A stretch of 39,703 bases of DNA from Caldifarciminota bacterium (GTDB lineage: Bacteria > Hydrothermota > Hydrothermia > LBFQ01): positions 1-39,703 of the forward strand of contig JALWYV010000056.1 of the NCBI GenBank assembly GCA_027003075.1, in the 5' to 3' direction. Below the pieces are notes generated by a model. It saw only the letters and a program-made list of their open reading frames with translations, did no database searches and was not told the DNA's origin. This document shows positions 24,906-33,440 of the stretch, piece after piece; position 1 is the stretch's first letter; each line of letters begins with the position of its first letter. Position numbers and translations under genes: made by a program.

Positions 24906-26302
24906 TCGCCCTGATGCTCGTATGGTTTGAGAGCAGGGTAACCAATTACGTTCACTCGGACAGGTACACTGAACCCAACATAGCAGTGGGGGTTTCTTTC
25001 ATGGTGACGGCGTATATTTTGAACGGTGAGATGGTTGAGATAAGGGTTAGTGCAGATGGTGGCTATACGTGGAACTACGTACGGAGCGTAACGTGGGGGA
25101 ACTGTACCAGAGTGGCAGACCCTGTGGTGGATGAGGATCCTATTATACCGGATAAGTTCTACCTCACTGCCCTTGCGGACTGTGGGAACGTAGATAGCGT
25201 CATATTTTGCACCAACTACGGCCCTCCGGATTCGCCTTCGTCTTGGCAGTGTGAGGTTATAGAAGACTACGCCTATGAGAACAAGGATCATCCGTGGGTC
25301 GTCGCCGTGGGGAGTTATCGCGTGTTTGTTGTGTATAGTCTGATGAACACCCGGAGGCTTCTCGTTATGGAGACCAACGATGGGGGAATTACGTGGTTAA
25401 GGAGTACCACTCTATCCCATGGCTCCGAACATCCTTTTTCTCCGTATGCTTATTACAACGGGAACTCTCTCTATATCGCCGCAGAGAGCTATAATGAATA
25501 CGAAGATATCATCTACATCCGTGTATGGAAGTACAAAAACCTCATGTCATGGCAACGGCTAGTAAATCCCGCCACGTCATTCCGGTTCATCATTGGAGAT
25601 CCGATATACAGGTACTGCAGGTACTACAGTACGTCCGTAAGCAAGGGTTTGCACGGCATAACCTCCTCTGTGGATGGTGCTGTGGCCGTTGTTTATTTGC
25701 TGACGGACAACAGGTACGACGTATCCGACACCTGCAGGGTGTACGTATCCACAACGGCGGACGATGGGAACACGTGGATGGATGCAGGCATATCAAGGTC
25801 AGGGGGATACGAGCAATATACACCTACAATAGCTTCATCCCCCTGGGGAAGGCTATGGGTGATATGGCAGGAGTGTGGGGCTTTATGTTACACCATGATG
25901 AGTAGTACGAGGTCATACTCATCGCCCTGGTGGTCTTACGCCTCTGTGATAAGTTCCCACGCCTACGAGTTCTGGGTCTTTGAGGCTGCCCACCATTACA
26001 ACGATGCCGAGTGGGACGGTCATCTGCACGTGGTCTGGGGAAACGACAAGTACGCCACCTATGGGCAGGACGTGTGGTACGCCCGGAACGATAGTATAGG
26101 GGAGTATGTTCGTGAGAGCGAGGATGGTGGATCTACTCCTGCGTACGCTGTCCTCAGGGATGGGGTTATACTCCGGGACACGGGTGAGGTTTATTCCGTG
26201 AGCGGCAGGCTCGTCTTCAGAGGCAAGGACAGGGTTTCCTTGCCCGCCGGTGTGTATTTCGTTAAAACGAGGGGTAAGGTGTTTAAGGTAGTAGTCAGAT
26301 AA
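24902..26302 (+). CDS. Secreted Asp-box (BNR/sialidase-like) repeat protein with T9SS sorting tail
   Basis: The 466-residue protein shows Asp-box motifs SADGGYTW, TNDGGITW and TADDGNTW, the signature of BNR/sialidase-type beta-propellers. The end (VYSVSGRLVFRG ... LPAGVYFVKTRGKVFKVVVR) matches the T9SS type A sorting domain and closely resembles the tail of the 448-1947 protein. The catalytic residues of true sialidases are not evident, so a binding or photosystem-II-stability-like propeller is possible. The N-terminus MIALMLVW is a very short hydrophobic leader. A purine-rich ribosome site (GAAGGAGGAGGAGAG) precedes the ATG, which overlaps the previous stop. Confidence 0.82.
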   Translation: MIALMLVWFESRVTNYVHSDRYTEPNIAVGVSFMVTAYILNGEMVEIRVSADGGYTWNYVRSVTWGNCTRVADPVVDEDPIIPDKFYLTALADCGNVDSVIFCTNYGPPDSPSSWQCEVIEDYAYENKDHPWVVAVGSYRVFVVYSLMNTRRLLVMETNDGGITWLRSTTLSHGSEHPFSPYAYYNGNSLYIAAESYNEYEDIIYIRVWKYKNLMSWQRLVNPATSFRFIIGDPIYRYCRYYSTSVSKGLHGITSSVDGAVAVVYLLTDNRYDVSDTCRVYVSTTADDGNTWMDAGISRSGGYEQYTPTIASSPWGRLWVIWQECGALCYTMMSSTRSYSSPWWSYASVISSHAYEFWVFEAAHHYNDAEWDGHLHVVWGNDKYATYGQDVWYARNDSIGEYVRESEDGGSTPAYAVLRDGVILRDTGEVYSVSGRLVFRGKDRVSLPAGVYFVKTRGKVFKVVVR

Positions 26303-26586
26303 CTTACACCGTTTCAGTCCGTCTAACGCTTAGGTTCTTATTGCGGCCCCCGTTAGTCGGGCATGCTGCTCAGAAATAGGGATGCGTTAGTACGGCAATG
26401 AGGTATTCAGTAACGGTGTGATACAAGCGGTAGAATTGGCATGTTTCTTGCTGATAAAAGACCCAAGAATCTTCCCAGATATGGGGCAGTTCAAGGTGGA
26501 TAGGAGCATTGTCTTCATCAAAATGGTATCGTTCTATAAACTATAAACGCAATACTGACGTTTAGTTACAACCGTAAAATCTGTAT
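26303..26586. other. Intergenic stretch without a convincing gene
   Basis: There are 284 bases between the Asp-box protein and the next gene. A short open frame (about 26392-26546) could encode some 40 residues including DPRIFPDMGQFKVDRSIVF, perhaps a remnant of a lost gene, but it lacks a good start. TAAAAT at 26575-26580 serves the next gene. Confidence 0.4.
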
Positions 26587-27087
26587 ATGAAACTCAGAGC
26601 CAATACCGTTGCACCTCTATCACTCCTTATCACGTTCTTCCTTCTGGTCCTGCTTATCCCCGGAGGTCCGATTGAAAACAGAGATTTCTCCCATCTCTCT
26701 CCTACCGTGGTATGGCTCTTTAACGGCCTCATTACCCTCGTAGGAATGGGCTCACTCGTGGCGGTCTATCTGATGGTTGCGGGGAGTCGGTTTGGATACG
26801 TGCTGGGTATCACCTCCGGATCAACGTTTGTACTCCTATCCCTCCTGGATATACTCCAGATATTCCCCAAATCCCCGACCCCGATGTCCCCCTTGCTGTT
26901 GGGTTTTGAAGTGGCCATACTGATCCTGAGCGTAGTGGTGGTAGTGTCGTCTTACCGGGTATTGACCTCCGGCACCGTGGAAGGAGTCAAGGTTCCTCTA
27001 AAGAGAACCCTCCCTTACGTTCTTCTGTTAACCGTCCTGGGTATACTGGCCGTAATCTGGGCATCGCTCGCCATTCTCGGTAAATGA
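26587..27087 (+). CDS. Polytopic membrane protein of unknown function
   Basis: The 166-residue protein has about five hydrophobic segments (near 10-26, 45-68, 76-94, 104-124 and 140-163). No catalytic motif is seen. TAAAAT at 26575-26580 ends six bases from the ATG and there is no Shine-Dalgarno. It is transcribed alone upstream of the YfdX-like pair. Confidence 0.65.
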   Translation: MKLRANTVAPLSLLITFFLLVLLIPGGPIENRDFSHLSPTVVWLFNGLITLVGMGSLVAVYLMVAGSRFGYVLGITSGSTFVLLSLLDILQIFPKSPTPMSPLLLGFEVAILILSVVVVVSSYRVLTSGTVEGVKVPLKRTLPYVLLLTVLGILAVIWASLAILGK

Positions 27088-27271
27088 GATAGGTGGTATC
27101 GTCGCACAATAAACCTACATGTGGTTCCCGGAGATGGAAGACCCATCCAATTATAATACGCACGTAAAAGAGGTGTGGCATCCTAAATGCCTTAATTACC
27201 TTGTAAACCGCCTCACAAGTTAACATAAGTCGGCTTTATAATACTATCTTAAAGCAGCAAGGAGGTAGAAG
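27088..27271 (+). promoter_or_regulatory. Promoter region and leader of the YfdX-like operon
   Basis: Two TATAAT boxes face right, near 27154 and at 27237-27242. The second would start RNA near 27249, leaving a leader of roughly 23 bases with AAGGAGGT at 27259-27266. Between the boxes a small hairpin GGCAT/ATGCC lies near 27177-27191, which an RNA from the first promoter would carry. Confidence 0.6.
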
Positions 27272-28069
27272 ATGCTCGGAAAGACTAAGGAAATACTGAC
27301 ACGTGCAAAGGCAAAACCGGAGACCGAGACCCGTGAGGTTGAGGAGAGGAAGATCGTTCAGGAGGCGGTGTACATTGTCCGCAGGATAGGTGAGGTGATC
27401 GCGAAGCTCAGGGCCGGGGATCTGGCCGGCCTAGAGGAGAGCCTTGAGGATCTCAGGAAGAGGGTCTCCGAGCTGTACGAGAAGCACGGTGATACATCCC
27501 TTCCGATAAGGAGTACCGTGTACGCCGTTATAGGTGTGGACGACCCCGAAACCGCCCGCAAGGTCTACGAGGACGCCAAAGTCAACCTCAACGAAGGAAG
27601 GATACCTCGCGCCCGTACGCTTGTAAACCTCCTCCGTAACGAAATCGTCATAGAGACGGACGTTATGCCCCTCACGATTCTCAAGGACGCTATAAACCTC
27701 GCCCACGAATTCCTCAAAAGGAACAACGTAACCCGTCTTGTGGACACGCTCAACCTCATACTGTCGGCCGTAGAGACCGTACAGACGATACTGCCCCGTC
27801 CTCTGCTTGAGGCCTACTACCTTGCCGACGAGCTGGAGAGGCTCAAGGAGGAGGAGAAAGAAGTCGCCCTTGAGGTCGTGAAGTACATCAGGGAGAGGAT
27901 AGAACTGGCGAAGGTCCTCGGATACATCACGGACGAGAAGCAGATCGCCGACATAGAGGAGAAGATAAAGGCCTTTGAGGAGAGCGTCGGTAAGCCCGAG
28001 AGCAAGGAGAAGGCGACTGCTCTGAAGGAGGAGATATCAAAGACCAGAGAGGAAGTAAAGGAGGTGTAA
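27272..28069 (+). CDS. YfdX-like helical protein, cytoplasmic paralogue
   Basis: The 265-residue, mostly helical protein's central part (PIRSTVYAVIGVDDPETARK, GRIPRARTLVNLLRNEIVIE, then DVMPLTILKDAINLAHEFL) has the repeated A-x-L helix pattern of the YfdX family. In enterobacteria YfdX is linked to acid and drug tolerance and holdase activity. There is no signal peptide. It has a charged C-terminal coiled-coil tail (EEKIKAFEESV onward). A strong ribosome site AAGGAGGT sits five bases before ATG. The next gene is a paralogue that begins one base after this stop, so the two are co-transcribed. The family call is from pattern recognition only. Confidence 0.75.
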   Translation: MLGKTKEILTRAKAKPETETREVEERKIVQEAVYIVRRIGEVIAKLRAGDLAGLEESLEDLRKRVSELYEKHGDTSLPIRSTVYAVIGVDDPETARKVYEDAKVNLNEGRIPRARTLVNLLRNEIVIETDVMPLTILKDAINLAHEFLKRNNVTRLVDTLNLILSAVETVQTILPRPLLEAYYLADELERLKEEEKEVALEVVKYIRERIELAKVLGYITDEKQIADIEEKIKAFEESVGKPESKEKATALKEEISKTREEVKEV

Positions 28070-28070
28070 C

Positions 28071-28919
28071 ATGATGTGGAGCCTTACGTTACTGTTCGCC
28101 GCAACCGATACGACCCTCCAGCAGAGGGTACAGGAGGCGATCCAGCAGAGTACCCGGAAGGGGATGGAGGAACTCCGGGTATCCGGAGAGCAGGAGATCG
28201 TGCGGGAGGCCGTCTCCGTAATGGACGGGATAAGCCGTCTGGTATCCGTCCTCCAGTACGGGTCCCTTGAAGATGCCACCGCCCTGTTAGATACCCTCGT
28301 AAAGAAGACTGACGAGATATCCCAAAAGTACAAGATCAGGAAACTCCCCATATCCGTCACCGTATTCCTCATCCTTGGCGTGGAGGACCCGGATACCGCC
28401 CGCAAACTGGTGAACGAGGCGAAGCGCTACCTTAAGAAGAACAACATACCTGCCGCACGGGACGCCCTGAACCTCCTGAGGAACGAGATAGTTGTAAACA
28501 CCGTCGTGGTACCCGTGGACGTCCTGAAACACTCCCTTGCACTTACCAGGAGCCTGCTTGAGAAGGGTCGTATAAAGGAGGCTATAGATGCCCTTAACCT
28601 CATGCTGAGTTCCGTTGAGACGGTGGAAACCGTATTCCCCAAACCCATATTTGACGCCTACTACCTGATGGCCACCGTGAACGAAGTACAGAAGGAGGAC
28701 AAGGTCCTTGCTCTTGAGCTTCTGAAAGTCGTAAAGCGTAAGCTGGAACTGGCCCACGTCCTCGGATACGTTGATAAAAAGACCTATGGCCGTCTGCTCA
28801 AAGAGGTCAGGAACATAGAGAAGATGATCAAGCGCGGCGAGGCCGCCGGAAAGCGTATAGCATCCCTCCGCAAGGAGATGAAGAAGTCCAAGGGGAAGAT
28901 AGAGGGCAGGAAGAAGTAG
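28071..28919 (+). CDS. YfdX-like helical protein, probably exported paralogue
   Basis: The 282-residue protein is clearly related to its upstream neighbour: both share REAV..., PISVTVFLILGVEDPDTARK against PIRSTVYAVIGVDDPETARK, NLLRNEIV and a similar LNLxLSxVETVxT ... P segment. It starts with a short hydrophobic leader (MMWSLTLLFAATDTT), suggesting export, whereas the first copy has none. The C-terminal tail is strongly basic (KKSKGKIEGRKK). The ribosome site is AAGGAGGT, and a strong terminator follows. The pair may guard the same kind of client in two compartments, which is inference. Confidence 0.75.
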   Translation: MMWSLTLLFAATDTTLQQRVQEAIQQSTRKGMEELRVSGEQEIVREAVSVMDGISRLVSVLQYGSLEDATALLDTLVKKTDEISQKYKIRKLPISVTVFLILGVEDPDTARKLVNEAKRYLKKNNIPAARDALNLLRNEIVVNTVVVPVDVLKHSLALTRSLLEKGRIKEAIDALNLMLSSVETVETVFPKPIFDAYYLMATVNEVQKEDKVLALELLKVVKRKLELAHVLGYVDKKTYGRLLKEVRNIEKMIKRGEAAGKRIASLRKEMKKSKGKIEGRKK

Positions 28920-28936
28920 CGTTTGCCCTTTTAGGT

Positions 28937-28971
28937 GGGGGCGTCGCACTTGCGACGCCCCTTTCGTTTTT
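28937..28971 (+). terminator. Intrinsic terminator after the YfdX-like pair
   Basis: The stem GGGGCGTCGC/GCGACGCCCC with loop ACTT is followed by TTTCGTTTTT. Confidence 0.95.
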
Positions 28972-28994
28972 ATGGCAGCCTTAAAATACTCCGT

Positions 28995-29186
28995 ATGAAC
29001 ATCGGTTTGCCTGAGATCATCGTAATCTTAGTGATCGTGATGCTCCTCTTTGGTCCCAGCCAGTTACCGAAACTGGCGAGGGGTCTGGGGGAAGCTATGA
29101 AGGAGTTCCGTAAGGCGTCGTCCGAGATGGAGAGAGGTGCCGAAGAGAACCCGGAGAATATGGAAAAATCGGAAGAGAAAACGTAA
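28995..29186 (+). CDS. tatA: Twin-arginine translocase subunit TatA/E
   Basis: The 63-residue protein has a short N-terminal membrane span (LPEIIVILVIVMLLFGP), the conserved FGPSQLPKLARGLGEAMKEF hinge and amphipathic helix, and an acidic tail. It should form the pore component for export of folded proteins. The ATG at 28995 is set by TAAAAT at 28982-28987, seven bases away; an earlier ATG at 28935 would start within the terminator. tatC is not in the window. Confidence 0.93.
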   Translation: MNIGLPEIIVILVIVMLLFGPSQLPKLARGLGEAMKEFRKASSEMERGAEENPENMEKSEEKT

Positions 29187-29211
29187 CCCCACCGTATAAT
29201 CACGTCTTCCT

Positions 29212-30537
29212 ATGGAAAGGGTCTGGATAGAGGATCTGGGTAAGTTTGTGGGTAAGGAGGTGGAGGTAAGGGGATGGCTCTTTAATAAAAGGTCATCGGG
29301 TAAAGTGCGCTTTCTCATAGTGAGGGACGGTACGGGTTTCCTTCAGGTGGTCATGATAAAGAACGACCTGGCCCCCGAAATCTTTAACCTGTACGACCAG
29401 CTCACTTACGAGGATGCCATAATAGTGCGCGGGGTGGTGAAGCGGGAGAAGAGGGCGCCCGGGGGGTACGAGTTGCTCCTTACCGACCTGAAGATACACT
29501 CCAAATCCCTTGACACGTACCCCATCCCGAAGGTGAGGCCGGAAAATATTCCGGACGTAGGTAAGCTCTTTAAGTTCAGACACCTATGGATAAGGTCAAG
29601 GAAGCAGTGGTCCATACTCAGGATAAGGGACGAGGTGGAGAGGGCGATACACGACTTCTTCGGAAGCAGGAAGTTCGTCAGGTTCGATCCCCCCATATTT
29701 ACGCCGGCGTCCGTGGAGGGTACGACGACCCTATTCCCCGTACCCTACTTTGAGGAGGGGGAGGTTTATCTCACCCAATCCGGCCAGCTTTACCTTGAGG
29801 CCGGGGCGATGGCTCTGGGTAAAGTCTACTCCTTTGGTCCCACCTTCCGTGCCGAGAAGTCCCGCACCCGCAGACACCTGACGGAGTTCTGGATGGTGGA
29901 GCCGGAGGTGGCGTGGGCAACCCTTGACGACATCATGGACCTGGCCGAAGACCTCATAGTCTACATAGTGGAGAGGGTTCTGGAGAATCGGAGGATGGAG
30001 CTGGAGATATTGAACAGGGATATATCCAGACTGGAGGCCGTAAAGAAGCCCTTCCCCAGAATAACGTACGACGATGCGGCAAAGATCCTTCTGGAGGAGA
30101 AGGAGAAGGGTAGAGACATAGACTTCACCTACGGTGAGGACTTCGGTAGCGATGAAGAGACGGTAATATCCGAGAGGTACGACCGCCCGGTAATGATAAC
30201 GAGATATCCGAGGAAAATAAAGCCCTTTTACATGAAACCGGATCCGGAGGATCCCACAAAGGTCCTCTGCGTGGACGTTATAGCCCCCGAAGGATACGGT
30301 GAGATAATTGGTGGAAGTCAGAGAGAAGACGACTACGAGGAGCTTATAAGGCGCATAAGGGAAGAGGGCCTTCCCGAAGAGGAGTACTCCTGGTACCTTG
30401 ACCTCAGGAAGTACGGTTCCGTACCCCACTCCGGCTTTGGCCTTGGAATAGAGAGAACGGTCGCATGGGTATCCGGAGCCTCGCACGTCCGTGAGGTTAT
30501 ACCCTTCGCCCGCACACCGGAGCGGGTGAGACCATAA
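29212..30537 (+). CDS. asnS: Asparaginyl-tRNA synthetase
   Basis: The 441-residue class IIb synthetase has an N-terminal OB anticodon-binding fold (about 1-110, with VRGWLFNKRSSGKVRFLIVR), motif 2 FRAEKSRTRRHLTEFWMVE (EFWM separates AsnRS from AspRS), and motif 3 HSGFGLGIERTV. The segment EIIGGSQRE is also family-typical. TATAAT at 29195-29200 ends 11 bases from ATG. An unknown gene follows after seven bases. Confidence 0.94.
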   Translation: MERVWIEDLGKFVGKEVEVRGWLFNKRSSGKVRFLIVRDGTGFLQVVMIKNDLAPEIFNLYDQLTYEDAIIVRGVVKREKRAPGGYELLLTDLKIHSKSLDTYPIPKVRPENIPDVGKLFKFRHLWIRSRKQWSILRIRDEVERAIHDFFGSRKFVRFDPPIFTPASVEGTTTLFPVPYFEEGEVYLTQSGQLYLEAGAMALGKVYSFGPTFRAEKSRTRRHLTEFWMVEPEVAWATLDDIMDLAEDLIVYIVERVLENRRMELEILNRDISRLEAVKKPFPRITYDDAAKILLEEKEKGRDIDFTYGEDFGSDEETVISERYDRPVMITRYPRKIKPFYMKPDPEDPTKVLCVDVIAPEGYGEIIGGSQREDDYEELIRRIREEGLPEEEYSWYLDLRKYGSVPHSGFGLGIERTVAWVSGASHVREVIPFARTPERVRP

Positions 30538-30544
30538 GTAAAAA

Positions 30545-31546
30545 ATGCCCGCCACCGTAGAGTTTCTGAACAACCTTGAAAAGGCGTTCAAAAAGGGGGA
30601 CGTTGACGAGGTCATAGCTCTCGGTGTCAGGATGCTCCATATGGGGTGGTTCGGGCGCCTGGACTGGTTTCTGAAACGGTTTAACCGGATGTTGAAGGAT
30701 CTGACTCCGGAGCAGATGGAGAAGCTGAACAGGGAGCGATTCCCCAACCTGTTTTACGTCGTGATGTACGTAATCCGGGACATGAGACCAAAGAAGGCTC
30801 TCCCGTACATACGTTCCAGACACAACCTGATAGAGAGGAGGATATTCCACGAATACCTCGGTAGCCATCCGAGAGCGTACCACTACCTCCTTGAGGGTGA
30901 GAAGGAGATGGGACTCGGAGGGTTCTGGACGGAGATACGTAAGATCTATTACAGGATGTACAGGGGACTGAAGGTTAACGTTAACGATGTAGAGAAACTG
31001 GAGACTACTGAAGATGAGATTGAGTTCATAGCACAGGTAATAACGAAGAACTACGCCATAGCCCTGTACCATCTACTTGTGGGTGACGTATCCCTTGAGA
31101 CGTTCGGGAGGATAAAGAAGGCTGTGATGTTCGGGTTGAGCGAGAATTACGATCATACCACCTCCCGTTTACTTCAGGTCTTTATCCCTCTTGCCGTTAT
31201 GATAGGTAAGGAGGGAACGGCCAAGAACCTTCTCAACGCCGCCATATCAACGGCTCGGACGGAGAAAAACAGGTACATGCACGAGTGGTTTTCCATCTAC
31301 CGTATGGCCCTGAACCTTCCCTTTATTGAGAACAGAGGAGAGGTTGAGAATCTTCTAAAACGCATGATACGCTTTTACATGCAGAGGGGATACAGAGGAC
31401 ACGAGGTCCTCGCACGTACTACCCTCCACTTCCTTACTCCACGTTCACACCGTAATCTTAGGAGGATCAAGGAGATAAGGGATAAGTACTGGCATCACCA
31501 TACCGTCCGGATCGTTGAAGTCCTGACAGGTCAGAGGTTGATATAG
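30545..31546 (+). CDS. Helical protein of unknown function
   Basis: The 333-residue protein is rich in Arg, Lys, Leu and aromatic residues, with many amphipathic helices and a TPR-like or HEAT-like feel (FLNNLEKAFKKGDVDEVIAL, GKEGTAKNLLNAAISTA, NRGEVENLLKRMIRFYMQRG), but no repeat consensus I can confirm. There is no signal peptide or membrane span. It follows asnS after seven bases and has no -10 box of its own, so it is co-transcribed. A basic surface could bind nucleic acid, which is speculation. Confidence 0.65.
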   Translation: MPATVEFLNNLEKAFKKGDVDEVIALGVRMLHMGWFGRLDWFLKRFNRMLKDLTPEQMEKLNRERFPNLFYVVMYVIRDMRPKKALPYIRSRHNLIERRIFHEYLGSHPRAYHYLLEGEKEMGLGGFWTEIRKIYYRMYRGLKVNVNDVEKLETTEDEIEFIAQVITKNYAIALYHLLVGDVSLETFGRIKKAVMFGLSENYDHTTSRLLQVFIPLAVMIGKEGTAKNLLNAAISTARTEKNRYMHEWFSIYRMALNLPFIENRGEVENLLKRMIRFYMQRGYRGHEVLARTTLHFLTPRSHRNLRRIKEIRDKYWHHHTVRIVEVLTGQRLI

Positions 31547-32063
31547 ACCTTCGCCGGTATTCAGTGAATGGAGAGGACAGGGACCTTACCATAGCAGTAT
31601 TGAAGCATCCACGATCTACGGAAAGGTGACGATGCTGGACACAGGCCATTCCCCAGAGGGCATTCGGCGGATGGGACGATGCAGCCTCCAGGGAGCCGTT
31701 GGCGAGAAATTTCCTGTATCTCAGATGCTAAAATTCCAATTCCTGAAACCCGGATTTCAATTTTTTGAATGCATGTTGTTCCCAGCGTCGTTAAAGATAA
31801 CGTTCGGCTTTTGAAACCTTTGTACCTCCACGTGAATGCAATATCAGGTATCAAATAGCCTGTTCCCCTATCGGCGTAATCCCTCCCCGTAGAGCTACCG
31901 GAGGGTGTAGGGGACACCATCTACCGTACAGAACGGTGATGACTTTGATCTCAAATGAAGTTTATCTTTAGATACGACGGACGGCAACATAGTTCTTCCC
32001 CTGCCCTGCGGAGGTAATCGGGTAAGAGGACTCAACACCGACCTTCCCCGCTAAAATACCGAC
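31547..32063. other. 517-base gap without a supported gene
   Basis: No open frame here has a convincing start, domain or codon pattern; the longest on either strand look random. There is no tRNA-like cloverleaf that I can see. TAAAAT at 32052-32057 belongs to nadB. It may be decayed sequence. Confidence 0.5.
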
Positions 32064-33440
32064 GTGAAAGTCGCGGTCGTTGGCGGAGGGATAGCAGGGC
32101 TATGGACGGCCCTCAGTTTCCGTAAGGTAGAGGTAGTACTGATCGCACCGGACGACCCTTCATATGCGAACACCTTCTGGGCGCAGGGGGGAATAGCCGC
32201 CGCCCTTGATCCCAACGATAGCCCCCTCTTCCACTACGAAGATACCTTAAAGGCGGGGGCGTACTTCAACGACAAGAGGGCAGCGATGGTGTTGACCCAT
32301 TACGGCCCTACAGTTGTGAACAAACTCGTACAGATGGGGTTCAGGTTCAACCCCCGTCCCCACCTTGAGGGGGGCCACTCCTTCCCGAGGGTCTGGAACG
32401 TGGGAGATGAAACGGGAAGGAAGCTTATGGAATTCCTGTATTCAAAGGCGAAGGATGGGGTTGAAAGGGTGGAAGCGTACGTTAAGGACCTTATAGTTGA
32501 CAGGGGTAAGGTAGTCGGGGTACGGTTAAGAAACGGCAGAGATATAGAGGCCGACGCCGTGGTACTCGCCACCGGTGGCTACGCTGCCCTTTGGGAGAGG
32601 ACGAGCAACCCACCCGGAACCGTGGGCTACGGTATACTCATGGCCGGGAAAGCCGGCGCCCATCTCACGGATCTGGAGTTCGTACAGTTTCACCCCACGG
32701 TGAGCCTCACGGATCCGCCCGTACTCCTCACGGAGGCCCTCAGGGGTACGGGGGCGAGGTTGGTCAACGATGAGGGTAGGGACGTAGTAAATCCTCTGCT
32801 TCCGAGGGACATAGTAGCCCGCGCGATATACAACTACAGGAAGAAGTACGGTCCGGTTTATCTTGATCTCAACCGGGTTGATATGGACCGTTTTCCTGTG
32901 GCAAAACGGCTGTACGACAGGTACGGCCCGAGGATACCCGTATCCCCTGCCGCCCACTACAGCATAGGTGGAGTAAAGACCGACCTGTGGGGACGCACGG
33001 ATCTCAAAGGTCTCTGGGCGGTAGGAGAATGTTCGGCAACGGGCGCCCACGGTGCCAACCGCCTGGCCTCCAACTCCCTCCTTGAGGCCCTCGTATTCGG
33101 GTACCGGGTGGCCCTTGATATTGAGAACGACATCTCGGAGTGGCCCCGTTTCAACTTCCTCTATGAGGAAGAGATGGAGATTACTGAAGGGGAGGAGGAT
33201 CTGATGAAGATCAGGAAGGTAATGGAAGACGTGGCCGGTGTTGAGAGGGACGGGGAGGATCTCCGCAGAGGACTTGAGGAGATTGGAGGTATGGGAAGTC
33301 TGGGTAACCTGGCCCGGGCGATATTAGAGGCCGCCCTGTGGCGGGAGGAGAGCAGAGGTGTACACTACAGGAAGGATTACCCTCGCACGTCGGATTCCTT
33401 CTCCGGTCGCCTCGGAGTACGCTTTAAAACCATTAGATAG
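32064..33440 (+). CDS. nadB: L-aspartate oxidase
   Basis: The 458-residue FAD enzyme oxidises L-aspartate to iminoaspartate, the first step of NAD synthesis. It has the Rossmann start VVGGGIAGLWTAL, the WAQGGIAAALDPNDS flavin segment, DLEFVQFHPTV, TEALRGTGARLVN, PAAHYSIGGVKTD and GECSATGAHGANRLASNSLLE, all typical of the fumarate-reductase-like flavoproteins with NadB specificity. It is shorter than the ~540-residue enterobacterial enzyme because the C-terminal helical domain is reduced. A GTG start lies six bases after TAAAAT. Its end overlaps the opposing GNAT gene by 64 bases. nadA and nadC are not present here. Confidence 0.94.
   Translation: MKVAVVGGGIAGLWTALSFRKVEVVLIAPDDPSYANTFWAQGGIAAALDPNDSPLFHYEDTLKAGAYFNDKRAAMVLTHYGPTVVNKLVQMGFRFNPRPHLEGGHSFPRVWNVGDETGRKLMEFLYSKAKDGVERVEAYVKDLIVDRGKVVGVRLRNGRDIEADAVVLATGGYAALWERTSNPPGTVGYGILMAGKAGAHLTDLEFVQFHPTVSLTDPPVLLTEALRGTGARLVNDEGRDVVNPLLPRDIVARAIYNYRKKYGPVYLDLNRVDMDRFPVAKRLYDRYGPRIPVSPAAHYSIGGVKTDLWGRTDLKGLWAVGECSATGAHGANRLASNSLLEALVFGYRVALDIENDISEWPRFNFLYEEEMEITEGEEDLMKIRKVMEDVAGVERDGEDLRRGLEEIGGMGSLGNLARAILEAALWREESRGVHYRKDYPRTSDSFSGRLGVRFKTIR

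Noticed and set aside
26392-26546. Short frame containing DPRIFPDMGQFKVDRSIVF
   Set aside because: It has no good start codon or ribosome site and is too short to judge; it might be a remnant, so it is noted only.
28935-28994. 20-residue extension of tatA
   Set aside because: It lies in the terminator of the previous operon, and the -10 box at 28982-28987 falls inside it.
31626-31814. 62-codon plus-strand frame in the 517-base gap
   Set aside because: It has no domain, promoter or plausible composition.
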